Both the position numbers and the translations under genes were made by a program. This document shows positions 10,719 to 22,212 of a DNA stretch of 64,000 bases, piece by piece. The stretch spans positions 681,798 to 745,797 of the forward strand of contig JACVRA010000171.1 in assembly GCA_019828545.1 (NCBI GenBank), written 5' to 3'. How positions within the stretch are numbered: the first letter of the stretch is position 1; every line of letters begins with the position of its first letter. The notes beneath the pieces were generated by a model that was not told the origin of the DNA, ran no database searches, and worked only from the letters and a program-made list of their open reading frames with translations. Source of the stretch: Paracamarosporium sp. OC-R06-R3 (Eukaryota; Ascomycota; Dothideomycetes; Pleosporales; Didymosphaeriaceae).

Positions 10719-12995
10719 TTAGATCCTGCCTCTGTCGAGGAACCTCTTGGGAAGGTCGACTGTCTTTGCGCGTAAGAATTCGATCGCGTTCTTACCCAGA
10801 GTATCGAATTTGTAACACTGGCTGTAACCCCTGTATCTTCTGTTAGTTTCTATGCTCGTAGCGAAGCGGAAGATGAGGATTACCCGTCGAGATGGTCGTG
10901 GAGCAGGAAGTGGACTGATCGGATTCCAGGAATCTCGAACCGGTCGATAGGGTTGCCGGTGTACTCTTGCGGACCCAGCAAGTCCTTGATGCGCTCTATG
11001 GTCAAAAAGTTCTGCAGCCATTGATATTCGTCATCGTGACGTGCGATGAAGCCGATGTTGCAGTCGCTGGCTTTGTCTCCGCTCTGTCGTGGTGGCAGGT
11101 CAGTAGACGCTATGCACGTGTACAGGTCGCGTAAGGACTTACTCTTCCAGCTACGATGTAGCCTAGAGGTGCGCGCACTGTCTCGCCAAATGAATCGAGC
11201 GACACAGAGTTGTTGGTTTCATACGACTGCTGCTGTTTTGGGTATTCCCTGGTAACAGCTGGCGGAGGTAACTCCCGAACCTTATGAGAACCAAACATGT
11301 TATGCACTTTGACACCTAATTCGGACTGTGGCATGAGAGAGACCCAGTACTCGTAAAAGGGCTTGGGAACAACTTGGCGGAGGTCGTTGCTGAGAGAAGC
11401 ACCCTAGAAAAAGTCAGCCTTCGAAGAATTCGGTGCATGGAGTAGAGCATACCGGTGCACTTTGCAAGAACGTCTCTAGAACCCAGCGGTTAAAGCCGTT
11501 TGGCACGTCCGGTCGGAGAAGCTCGGGATCTCTAGTCTGTGCGAATATCCGCAGATCCATCGTAGCAAAGTCTTGCGTTGGCGCACCGTCGCATATCGAG
11601 GAGCCCATTTGCTGGAACTTGAGCTTCGTGAAACGAGAAATGTCATCGCCAATAGTGTATAGAATCTGATCTTTCGTAATCTGAATCTTCTCCTCAATGT
11701 CAAGACCGCATAACCAGATATGCCATTCGGCTTGGAAGCCACCTGGTAGCGTTATCCCTACTTTGGTCGTTGGAGGAGGTGGAAGACCTTTGACTCCAGT
11801 CACGCGGACAAGTTCCTCGCCGATCTGTTCCATCTTGATACCAGTGAGGTCCGCAACTACATCACAGTTGTAGTAGAGTCTGTTGAATTGATGAGTGATA
11901 CTCCATAGATTTTAGAGAAAGAATGCTTACGGTCCTTGGATTTCGTAGAGGAGCTGCGAAGCGCATGATCGCACTGTAACGCAACCGCCAGTGTTTTTTT
12001 CTTTTGCGATATTGAATGTGCCATCGGCCCCAATCTCCGCTATAGGGAAGCCCATATTTACGTGTTTTCCGGTCTTTGAAGATGTTAATGAGGCCACAAA
12101 TCGTATAGAATGACTTTATCATGCAATAACAGTCCAGTAAGTAGAAAACGACCTAAATTAATTCGACATACCTTGATTAGATCCTTGAACTCGGAATAGA
12201 AGCCGCCGGTAACGTACGAACCGCATTCGATAAGATGACCGGCAACAAGCGCACCAGCGAGCTCATCGAATTGGTCATTCTTCCATTCGTGCCACCAACT
12301 ATGAGAAAATAAACACCAAGAAGAGATCTTTGGGCATGATTCACTTACGCTGCAACGCCAATGACAGGTGCTGCATCAGCAACACGACCACAGAGCACGA
12401 TGTCAGCTCCATCTCGAAATGCTTCCGCGATGCATAGCCCGCCGAGATAGACCTGGGCACAGATAGGATCTGCTCCAAATTCCTCCAGCGCCTTTCCGTG
12501 CATCAAGCTCTCAAACTTTTCTCCCTTTTGGATAAGCTTTCGCACCTGTGGCGTAACGTCATCGCCAGAAACCCACGACACTTTCAGGTGCTCGGCGCCA
12601 TGATCTTTCAATGTTTGCAGGACAACCTCGGTCAAGAGCTCTGTATCGCTTGCGCCCGCATTGACGCATATTTTCGTCTTGTTCTTGACCAAATTGTCGA
12701 TACAAGGCTCGAAACACTGCATGAACGTCTCTGCGTACATGGCAGTCTTCCTGCGCTCGTCCAGGCTCAGTTGCTTCTCTTCGCCATTTGCATGTCGTTT
12801 GTTGGAAGTTTCCGCCTGTCGTTTTGCTTTGCCAGTCCCGTGGACAACCATGGTCATCTCTGCCAACCAGTCTCCTATGACAGCGTCGACTTCGGGATCG
12901 CCAGCCATCCGCGTCAGTGCGAGGTACCGATCAGTGAATCCGCCGGAGCATCCAGCAATGCGGACCGGCCGCTTCTGGTTAGTCGCTGAAGGCAT
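10719..12995 (-). CDS. AtuA-like (DUF1446) acyclic terpene utilisation family protein
   Basis: 638 aa in seven exons: 12349-12995, 12172-12298, 11931-12073, 11453-11879, 11143-11403, 10884-11083 and 10719-10830. The N-terminal AtuA core includes RIAGCSGGFTDRY near the start, VNAGASDTE and CGRVADAAPVIG. The C-terminal part has AGRSGDKASDCNIGF and VHFLLHDHLDGG, typical of fungal two-part members of this family, and ends KRFLDRGRI. In Pseudomonas, AtuA belongs to citronellol/geraniol degradation, but its exact reaction is not settled, and in fungi the substrate is unknown. No signal peptide is seen, so it is probably cytosolic or peroxisomal. The start was chosen at MPSATNQ; an in-frame ATG 78 bases upstream is less likely because it precedes non-conserved sequence. 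It shares a 1.3 kb promoter with the AKR7-type reductase at 14288, which suggests linked function. Confidence 0.88.
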
Positions 12996-13713
12996 GATGT
13001 TGTCTTTCCAGATAATGGTGATGGTAGATATTAAATGACATTCTTCAACGCAGGAGGCCGGGAAAGAGAGCACTTATACATGCAGGGACTGAGGAGAAGC
13101 GGACATACGAGTCAATTCGTTGTCTCGGAAAACAATGAATGACTAGAGTCATTGTCCAGATGCGGGGCTCCCCCAATAGCGACTACTGCAGTGTTAGCCG
13201 TATGGAAATATATATCCGCTGTTGTCAGCATACTCTTCTTCTGTGCACCATGTGAGTGCATTTCGACCTGGCAAGGGTTGTATCGTTGGAACTTGATATT
13301 TCATAAACTCGAAGACAGATTATGAAGTACTCAAAGTGAGCGTGGGGGAAGGTTCAGGTTGTCCCCAATATCGTTTACGACCCCTCAATTGTTCCCCGCA
13401 CTAGAGGAAGGGACTCGATAACACGCGCAACATCACGTGAGTACGCCTTGATCTACAATATTATTTGTATGCGTATCAGCAAGGGAGATTAATTTGAAGA
13501 TGCCTTCTCTAGCGTTTGTCCGGTTCCATCATGGTCGAGAACTTAAATTACCGCAAGTTGGTGAGGTGGCTACAGAGGCACCGGGGGGCAATGGGTGTAG
13601 ACTGACGTTTACTGACATTATTGATTAAGTTTTGTATGTAGAGACACGGTGAATACTATGGTACATAGACATATAAAGACCCTAAGCCGCTATGGTAGGT
13701 GGATTCGGCCTTG

Positions 13714-13820
13714 AAAAGCCCTTACAACAGGCCACGCCCTTTAAGCCTTAATAAGCCCTCTCATACAATCCTTTTGAGTCTGGATAAGCCCTTTATACAG
13801 GTCGCGCCCTTTTACGCTTA
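13714..13820. repeat. Degenerate tandem repeat, about 35 bp x 3
   Basis: Three consecutive related units begin near 13714, 13750 and 13783. The first and third share AAGCCCTT...ACAGG...CGCCCTTT; the middle one keeps ATAAGCCCT and ATACA but is more diverged. It lies mid-way in the divergent promoter. It could be a worn minisatellite or a cluster of regulator sites. Confidence 0.45.
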
Positions 13821-14137
13821 GACCATTTCTTGTGGGTATGGACATGATGTTTTCTTCAACTAACAGAAGTAGCATCGGTTAGATCCTGATTAGTGACATC
13901 GAGCGGTCTCACCAACTCCTTGATTGAATCTTCACGAGTCTCGGATTAGGCAAAGTTTAGTTGATTTTCATTGCATCATGATTGAAACGATAAGAGCCAC
14001 AATTCAATGGTCTTGAGCAAGTCTTTAGGGCTATGTTCGAGTTATCGCGTACGTCAAGGGCAGCCGCTACGCTTGATTGGGCAAGTTAGTACGAATGCGA
14101 TAAGCTAACGGCCAACTGATGGGTTTGTCAGCTTACC

Positions 14138-14175
14138 GTTCAAGTTGTACCGAGCTACCTGTTCAAATTGTCCCG
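14138..14175 (+). promoter_or_regulatory. Paired GTTCAARTTGTNCCG motif upstream of the AKR7-like gene
   Basis: Two 15-base copies, at 14138-14152 and 14161-14175, start 23 bases apart, close to two helical turns. They lie 45-82 bases upstream of the TATA box at 14220. Two weaker copies at 13352-13366 and 13383-13397 sit nearer the AtuA-like gene. The arrangement resembles paired operator sites. The binding protein is unknown. Confidence 0.35.
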
Positions 14176-14219
14176 CCCGATTAGGTTACTCGCACTTCGT
14201 TCTTCGTATTCACTGATCT

Positions 14220-14227
14220 TATAAAAG
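14220..14227 (+). promoter_or_regulatory. TATA box of the AKR7-like gene
   Basis: TATAAAAG, 61 bases upstream of the ATG at 14288. Confidence 0.55.
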
Positions 14228-14287
14228 TACTCCTAGATTCCTCGCAGTTCTAACTTCCCATATATTTAGACAAACATTACAAAAACG

Positions 14288-15576
14288 ATGACGACCAAAA
14301 ACAGAATTATCCTGGGTCGTAAGTAGAAATCCCGAACGCAAGGAAATTTGGCTAACTTACCAAGTGATGACCTTCGGGCCGGTATTTAGCATTTTGTGAA
14401 ACACCGTACCGAAGTTAACAGAGCTAGGATGTCGAATGGGGCGCTAAAACTACATCTCTGGACGAATTTGGCACCTTTCTAGACCACTTCCAGGCTGCTG
14501 GCTACAATGAAGGCGATACCGCGCGTACTTACCAAAATGGCGCACAAGAAGGCTTCACAGCTGCTGTAGGCTACAAGAAACGGAATCTCACGGTTGCGAC
14601 TAAGCTCTATCCAAATGAGCCGGGAATGCATGAACCGAAAGTTTTGCGCGCGAATGTAGAAGAGTCGCTGAAGCAACTCCAGACAGGCTGTCTCGATATC
14701 TTTTATCTGCATGCCCCTGACAGAAGTGTACCATTTGAAAAGACGCTCGAAGCTGTCAATGAGCTGTATAAAGAAGGAAAGTTCAAGAAATTTGGGCTGA
14801 GCAACTACACGGCATTCGAAGTGGCGGAGATAGTTATCATCTGTCGCGACAAGGGATGGGTTCGACCGACCATCTACCAGGGCTGTTACAACGCCATTAG
14901 TAAGTATGATTGAAAAATTGTTATAGAGAGCGGTATACCTGACTGAATGTCCAGCGCGCTCAATCGAAAGCGAACTAATACCCGCATGCCGGCGGTATGG
15001 GCTGGATATCGTGACCTACAACGGGCAAGTGTTGTCTTTCCACCCACATACATAGTGTATTAACGTATGTCTAGACTGGCTGGGGGCCTCTTTACTGGAA
15101 AGTATAAAGCAGGGAAAACCGATGCGCCAGTAAACCCCACATTAGTAGACGGTGTCTATCGCGAGCGATTCATCCGGAACGGCAATCTCGATGCAATCAG
15201 CATCATAGAGCCTGTTGTGACTGCCCATGGCCTCACACTGATCGAAGTGGCAATGCGATGGCTCATTTACCATAGTGAGCTCAAGATGCGAACGGAGGGC
15301 GGCAACGAGTAAGTGACATTCCACGGGGCGAGTTGAAAGTGCATGTAGCTGATCTCGTGTAGCGGAATTATCATTGGAGCGAGCAGTCTCGCACAACTGG
15401 ATAACAATCTAGCTCAGCTTGAGAAGGGACCATTGCCAAAGGAAGTTCTTGACGCATTGGATGCTGGCTGGTTGGCTGCAAAGGCTACAACCTCTGATTA
15501 CTGGCACTTAGACCTGAAGTATACGTACGATACCCAAGCTGCGCTGTTTGGGGCCGGACAAGAAAAGAAAGCGTAG
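14288..15576 (+). CDS. Aldo-keto reductase, AKR7 (aflatoxin aldehyde reductase) type
   Basis: NADPH-dependent cytosolic aldehyde/ketone reductase, 345 aa in six exons: 14288-14318, 14365-14381, 14428-14899, 14955-15024, 15075-15308 and 15363-15576. Exon 2 is only 17 nt and supplies LMTFGP. Intron 4 starts with GC (GGGCAAGT) instead of GT and ends AG. The AKR tetrad is visible: Asp in NEGDTARTY, Tyr in ARTYQNG, Lys in ATKLYP and His in FYLHAP. A loop typical of the subfamily, YNGLAGGLFTGKY, is rebuilt across intron 4. The gene looks broken if translated directly, but every break is explained by a good splice site, so it is intact. It diverges from the AtuA-like gene, so it may act on an aldehyde from that route; this is inference. 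Confidence 0.9.
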
Positions 15577-15938
15577 GGAGAGTCGGTAGTCGTGCAAACA
15601 AACACAGCGGCTTCAGAGTTGGCCAGGACTGTGCAGATATAGAAAGCAGTAACACATTCATGAAAAAATTACTGATACTCATGTACTATCGACGACTAGC
15701 TAAATTACGCTTCTAGTTTAGTAAAGTTTCATTAGTATCTAAGCTATAGATTTCGATATAAAACTGTGTACCGTAAAGCAGCACTGTCGTTTGCTTCACT
15801 GATTCAGACCTACCCTTAGAACCAGTACGAGTACAATATCACCTGGACGTGGTCTACTCAAACCAACTTGCAATCTTTTGCGCGATGTATGAATGAATCG
15901 ATGTTATGAAGTAGGAAGTCGTTCCTTTGAGAAGAAAT

Positions 15939-16019
15939 AAAAGAAGAAGGAGAAGAAGAAGAAGAAGGAGAAGGAGAAGGAGAAGAAGAAGAAGAAGAAG
16001 AAGAAGAAGAAGGGGAGGA
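15939..16019. repeat. GAA/GGAGAA purine microsatellite
   Basis: 81 bases without a single pyrimidine on the plus strand, made of GAA and GGA triplets. It lies about 360 bases after the reductase stop. Such tracts are length-variable and can form triplex DNA. Confidence 0.9.
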
Positions 16020-18959
16020 TTGTTAACCAAACTGCTTCCGCAATAACTCCATCATCTATCTATCCTTGCCATGATAAAGTGCATTCCCGCGGAATCACTT
16101 ATGTTGTACGAGTTAATGGGGACAGTTTCACCTATTCACATGCTAAAAAGATATGTAGTTTTATGCCGTGAGGGCTCTCTTGCAAACGATCAGAGAAATA
16201 TGGACACAGTTCTTCTCCTTCCTTTGGCTTCGCCACCAAATGAAAGAGTTTTCAAAGCCCCCACAGATGAGTTTGTTAGGCAAGCACAATCGATCAACCC
16301 TAAGATCCGTCTAGATTCACCATAGAGCTCCCATGAAGCCAATAGGCCATCACATCGTGTAATACACTTCTAAATCGATTTCGCCAATACCCCTATTGCT
16401 GTTCCACATAGGGCTAATTGTTCCATATGCTTATTACAAGATCTTCAAGATAATATGTCTCACTCAATCTACTTGCGAAATATTTCCGTTACCTCACATA
16501 TCCCAAGAACCCTACAAGCAGTGGCACTTCAACTAAATGGGGCGGTGGCAAACTGTACGAAGAAACAGACAAGTTTGAGCTAGGTTGTTCTACATGTCAC
16601 CATGTAAAAGACGCCTGAAACAATTTGTAGTGAGAGGCGAATGCGAACGTCAGAAGATCCTGATCACCCAATTTGCCCCCTCAACCAAACACAAGCGTGT
16701 AATAGGCCCCCAACCCTAGCAGAACCTCGCCCGTTCTAGACATTTCGATCTTCTCGGGCTACGCAATTATGGCCCCAAGGCGAAGACCTACTACGCGCGA
16801 GCATCCACCCTACGCCGCACACAATCGCGGCGCCACGCGGAACTACCACGCCGACATTCTCACAATGATCCCGTCGTCGCACCGAAAACCCGCCAGAAAG
16901 CAGCAACGATTTGCCAAACAGTTACCACTTCAAGCTTGAGTTGCTGTCTCAAAGGATTCAATCACGCACAGGCCACCCACGAAGTCCGTAACCAGGTGCC
17001 CCAACCATTGGTCCTGGCGTTTGCCTGACGACGTACGCTGCACGATTCTGTACCTGTCGAGTCAGGAGTTTGATTCTACAGATATGCCGCTACGGAGCAG
17101 TGATAGTGGCGCTTGCAGTTGCGTGAAATCGTAGTGCACGTGTGCTGATCGGAGTGATGCTGTTGATTTGAAGGATTAGATTGCATTGCGTGACGGAGAA
17201 CTGGGAGATCCTTAGTAGAAGCGATGTGACATGTCTTGTTTAGCGTCATGTAGCAGACATTCATTTACCAAGGAATGGGAATGCTTGCGGTTTGCCGCCG
17301 GACATACGTTGCATCCATGGTGATGCTGCGAAGGATTCGGCGAGCGTGAATAGGCCGCTCGCGTCGATATAGGATGTATGAAAGGCACCCAGTCAGGTAC
17401 AAGCGCTTGTTTGCGCTCGCCGTCTGCAAGGACGCGGGATATGACAGATTCCGGCTAGTGTTATGGAGGCAATCAGTAGGGGAATGATTGCTACTGATAC
17501 CTACTCAAATGAGTGATGAAAGCGCCTGCCTGCTTCGTTGGACATCGTGCATCCTGCGAATATTAACTCTCTAGTGTCTGTGCCGGAAGATGGCAGGAGT
17601 GCTCACGAATGATGAGGCTCGGAGGAAACTATACGATCATCGAAGCTATCTGTTCATTCTCGGCATTAGTGATGGAAGCGCTCGTCTGCGTCCTCCACCG
17701 CTTTGAATTGCCGCGCAGCATTCAAGGATCAGGCGATGCTTCCCTCTGGTGGAGATGTGCGCTCTAATGGGCGTGGTCGTTAGTCGTGCCACCATCGTCA
17801 AGCCATACAGCGTCCTTTAACGCCCATCCAAAGCCACCTCCGTTGCCGCACTGCATTCCTTCCACACCATTGTCGCTTCGCTGTCGCATCCTTCAACACT
17901 GCCTCTCTTTGTCGCCAAATATATGCCCAGGTATTTCAGCCTGAAGGTTCAGAGTTTCAAGAGCCTAGTGCCGTCCCTTTCTCGGCGTAATTTTCGCGAG
18001 CAGGGTCCCCATCCGTTACGACGAAGCTTTTGTCGAGGGCGGCAGGGTCGCGGCCTGTTCCGCTCCGTGGAGCATGTCCTTACCCGACAACGCACAACCT
18101 GACGATCAATGAGGCGCCTTGTCATTTCTCGCCCACAACTACCTTTTGCAAATCATCACCCTTAGTGATGACACCATCCTGGTCTGCCTACAACTGGATC
18201 TAGAAATGGTCGTCGCAAGGTGTCTGGCAGACGTGGTTCCACTTCACGTGCATTTGGCCCCGGATGTGTCCATCATTCATCGGAAGGACGCATGCGTTAG
18301 GGAATGTCGTCTGATAAGTCGGGCCCACCCTGGTGGATGATGGGTGTATTCAGTTCACGAAATTTCGCCCCAACAAGGCAATTAGCCCCAAGTATTGAAA
18401 GACTTTTCGCTCAAGCGATCAAGGTGGAGGCGACGATGGCACCTCAAGCCGTCTTCTTTCTTTCTCTCGCAGGGATGCTACTTAGCCAGCGACTTGTACA
18501 CACGTGTAGAGGGAGAGACCCACGTGCGAAGTTGAGGTACCATTGGAATGCCATTTTGATGTCCGTCAGTCGATAATGCGGCCTCCTCCCCACCGCCCGC
18601 CCGCTCGGAAAATCGGAAAGCGGGCGGAGAAAAAACCTACCCACGATTTGCACAGCGAACATGCAACGATACCATGGTAGCTAGACTACCCGCGCGGTAT
18701 ACGAGCGCGAGGCATACTTCAACGACCCCGCATCGTGCGCTCCCGTACAGCCTTGTCACGAACCGGGAGCATCCTTCATCCAGCCATCCATAACCAAAAA
18801 TAGGCGTGGGAAGAGCGGATCGACGGTGACGAGTGTGATTTCGTCAAGGAAGCAGGATGATTAAGGTACGGTCAAGCGAATAAATATACGCGAGCGTTGT
18901 CGACGAGGGATGCTGGAAAGACCCGCAAATTGGGCTGTGTCGCAACGGCTCCGCCACCA

Positions 18960-18987
18960 CTAATATCACCAGTTTGGGTGGTATTAG
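18960..18987. repeat. Short inverted repeat (11-bp stem, 6-base loop)
   Basis: CTAATATCACC and GGTGGTATTAG flank the loop AGTTTG; ten Watson-Crick pairs and one G-T pair. No U-run follows, so nothing suggests a pol III terminator. Probably a chance hairpin or a palindromic protein site. Confidence 0.4.
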
Positions 18988-21900
18988 GTGATGATGGAGT
19001 GTGTTAAGTGTTACCATTGGATGACTCGCGTGTTTGCTAAGAAGGTTAATAGTGCATGTTTCAGGCTGGCGGTGAATAATTCTTGGCCGTGGCGTGAAAT
19101 GAGAGCAAATTGTCCTCGGAAGCTAGCCGAAGAGGGATCCTAGGTCAGGCCATCCGCGCTCCAACTGGAAAAAGGAAGGACTGCAGACGAAGGATTGAAG
19201 TTGGCGCCAGAAAGCGCGAGTGCTGCAGGAAAGAGACGCTGTGCGAGAGATGCGACAAGCGCTGGCAGTCCACTCGAGGGTGGATGGCCCCATCCTTCGC
19301 GCAAGATGGCCCGTCCAATTTTAGGAGATGATTTGCAGAGGAGCGCAATGATGCGAGGACGATGGAGCCGTTCGCGTCAGTCTTTTTGTTTTTCTCGGTT
19401 ATCTGCGCACACTCCTAGGTACGGTCCGTTGTTGGTCGCAGGCAGAGTGCGTCTTTCGCAAAGCCTATTCCAACTGCGTGGGTGACGTTCCCGACGGCCG
19501 AGTTTCAAAACTCAGCGTTTCAGACAACCACGCTCTTGCCCCAGGAACCAAGATGCGGGTATGGGGAATCGTTGTCGGCGACACCCGCGACGTATTGCAC
19601 TGCCATCAAAATCAATAAAGACGCCCAACGCCCAATTGGTGGATAGGTGAGCCTAGTAAGCTTATCCCAAAACTCCGACGCACCAAACCTCCCCACCTTC
19701 TCGAAGAACTATACTGCGGCCTGATAGGGTAAGCGCATCTTGTGAACCAGGGGAGAAGCAAGATTTCTACTCGCTGCGATATTACTCCGAAAAGGGCCCA
19801 GGGTCGTTCTTCGCGCTCCCTTCCGAGACAGGCAGGCTCCAGAAGCCATGGGGCCAATTTGTCGCTCTCCCGTGATCATCAGTTGAGCGAATTGTGTTCA
19901 CGAGTGCATCAGCACCATCAGCTAGTATCTGCTCGTTCTGTACTCAGCACGCAAGGATCTTTCCAAATTCATCCAGTTAGCGATGTCCGCAGATAGATTC
20001 AGCAGTGCGGAGGCAGATCGTGGAAAACCGTTGTGGTACTCCTTCCTGGATGGGTTCTCGTGAAGGGTGACAGTGACCGTTTGGGAGACCGAGCTGCTGG
20101 CCAGGGTGTTGTGACACGCTACAAGATGCTGTCAGAGGCTAAACGCAGACCAGGAGCAAAGCAAGGCTGGCCTAAGGTTGAGGCAGAGGCGGCCGTCCCT
20201 CCTTAGACCCCAGCACAGGAGACTTTGCGAGGTGGTACAGCTTAGATGCAAGATGCAGGTACACGGAGCTCGGAAGGCCTGATTCTTCCGTCCTCGTGGC
20301 CGGAGCAAAGAGTGTTCCAAGAGGTGCAATCCTGAACCTTCCTGTCTGTGCCTCGTGCATGTGGGTAGTTTGCTGCACTTACAACAATAGCACCCGTGAA
20401 AGAAATGAGCAAATTAGCCTCAAAGTGGTCTACTGTACGTTACGTCTAGCGTAGTCCGACCGCTGAAATGATGCATTGTTAGTTTCCTCGTTTGCGGCAT
20501 CGTGCCGTCATCGTTTACTAGGCGCCGGACTACGGCAGCGATATGGAATTCTTCCGGTGTGCATACGAGCACACGCAAGCGCATTGGGGGCGGGGGAGCA
20601 GGAGCGTGCAAACGACATCTCCTGCTTCCGTTGAACTCGGGTGCGTACGAGATAGAATCGACTGAACCACCGGGCTGCTTCTCAGGCTGCTGGACGAGGT
20701 CGAGACTTGGGAATGGACGGCCGTCTGCCCGATCTGGTGCGAGACATGCACATCCCACGAGTCTGTGATGTGGGGGCAGTCTCTCGCTTCCCGGATATAG
20801 CTGCCGGGCGAGGCAGACTGTTCGGTAGCTCCCAGGCACCGTCCCATGGAACGAAAACCTCCAAGGGGAAAGCTTGGTTTGTACGACGTGTTGAAGATGA
20901 TGTGTCGTGCGTAGGCGGGCGCCAATGAGGACCTGAGGATGCAGTGTAGAGTCGAAGGAGGGCACTGGCGTGATTGGCTAAGCTGACCACTGTATCTCTG
21001 TGCTTCGCCTCTAGGAGCGGGTATAAGCCAAAAATAATTCCAAAAGCAGAGGCGCGACGCCCACTTTCCCTTCAAACACACGCAGGTACCGCACGTGTCA
21101 CACTCGCTAACGTCTCACGACACGATGGCATGGGGAACCAAGTGCCAGAATCTGGTCTGTGACGATATGGCCGGCGACGGTTCCTGAAAGTTGAGGCGCA
21201 CCCGTGAGCGTTGCGCTCCTCGACGGCCAGTGCTGTCAAGGTTCGGGGACTAAAGCGGGAACCAAGACTTTAGCCAGAGGCTGGCCAGTGGCGGGGGCGA
21301 TGTCACTGTATCCGCACGGAACAGGTCTAGTGCATTCCTCGAGATCTCACGATACGATCGTGGAGCCTGTCCACGAATCGAGGTAGTGGGCGCTGCCGTC
21401 GTGAGGATGGATGTGTATACCTAAATTTGGACCTGGTGGGGAAGAGGTGGTGAGAGTGGACTTTTTGGCCTGCTGGCGCGCGCTGGCACTCGATAGCGTG
21501 AATGCGTCCCAGAGACGTGGAATCTGGTTGTCCTTAGGCAGACGAGGGTGCTCTAGAAGAAGATTGTCTCAGACATATTGCGCTCTGGAAGCATGCTGCA
21601 GAGCGACATACAACTCCGTACCTGCCAAGGGACAGCGTAAGAGAGCCAGCCTTGCTTTGCCTTGCAGATGTCGTGCAGCCTTGCTCTCGTGTCCTGGCAA
21701 GATGGGCATCGCGCCGGGGTTCGCAAAGTGGACGAACCCCTGTCGAGAGAGGAACGCACTGTCAGCATTATTCCCTGTCAAGTTACCCACAATTATTGGT
21801 CCAAGGCTGAGCCCAGCCGCCCGAAGCGGCGTGAACGTGGGCCCTCATGCATGAGCGTAAGGGTGGTCTCTGCGTATACTAGTGTACGAAGAGGCAGGCG

Positions 21901-22212
21901 TCCGATGCTCCTGGTGCCAAATCAATCTCGATGCGTGCACGGCGATGTTCCTAAACGGGCACTACGATGGCTGGGGGCTCTCTTACCTCGCAACGTGCGC
22001 GAGCAGGGGTGTGGGTCCGCATGGGTCGACAAGCCCCAGGTCTGACCACGCTGCGGGCAGCCTCTGCCGCAGGTGGATAGATACATAAGGTCCGTCGGCC
22101 TCAGTATGGGAATGAGCTTCACAAACTGCTCTCCACGAGTTCCACACCCATACCCTTGATCGACTCTTCTCGCCTAAGAGATCGTCAGCGTCTCACTCCT
22201 TCGATCGTGACA

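Larger units (their letters stand above)
12996..14287. promoter_or_regulatory. Shared divergent promoter, AtuA-like / AKR7-like genes
   Basis: 1.3 kb between two divergent start codons. It holds three degenerate copies of a 35-base unit (13714-13820) and four copies of a GTTCAARTTGTCCC-like motif: 13352-13366, 13383-13397, 14138-14152 and 14161-14175. TATAAAAG at 14220-14227 lies 61 bases before the reductase ATG. No open frame of interest is present. Confidence 0.5.
15577..22212. other. 6.6 kb gene desert upstream of the AflR-type regulator
   Basis: No reading frame longer than about 180 codons is present. The longer ones (minus strand 20420-20965 and 20530-21081; plus strand 21411-21854) overlap each other, have no recognisable motif and look like chance frames in GC-rich DNA. 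The sequence is not AT-rich and does not look RIP-degraded. It contains a purine tract (15939-16019) and a hairpin (18960-18987). Possible contents are a long promoter or 5' leader of the regulator at 22213, non-coding RNA, or a spliced gene with very short exons that I could not recognise. Confidence 0.5.

Noticed and set aside
13340..14180. A transposon remnant flanked by the GTTCAARTTGT motif copies
   Set aside because: No terminal inverted repeats, no target duplication and no transposase-like frame; regulator sites explain the motifs better.
14288..15576. Reading the AKR7-like locus as a pseudogene because its frame is broken several times
   Set aside because: Each break coincides with good splice signals, the exons sum to a whole number of codons and all catalytic residues are kept.
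16071..16325. 84-codon frame just after the purine tract
   Set aside because: Short, no recognisable motif and no splice partners found.
20420..21081. Overlapping minus-strand frames of 181 and 183 codons in the gene desert
   Set aside because: They overlap in different frames in GC-rich DNA, show no motif, odd composition (many Arg, Ser, Pro, His) and have equally long frames on the other strand.
21411..21854. Plus-strand frame of 147 codons
   Set aside because: No domain, no codon-like pattern, counterpart frames on the opposite strand of similar length.
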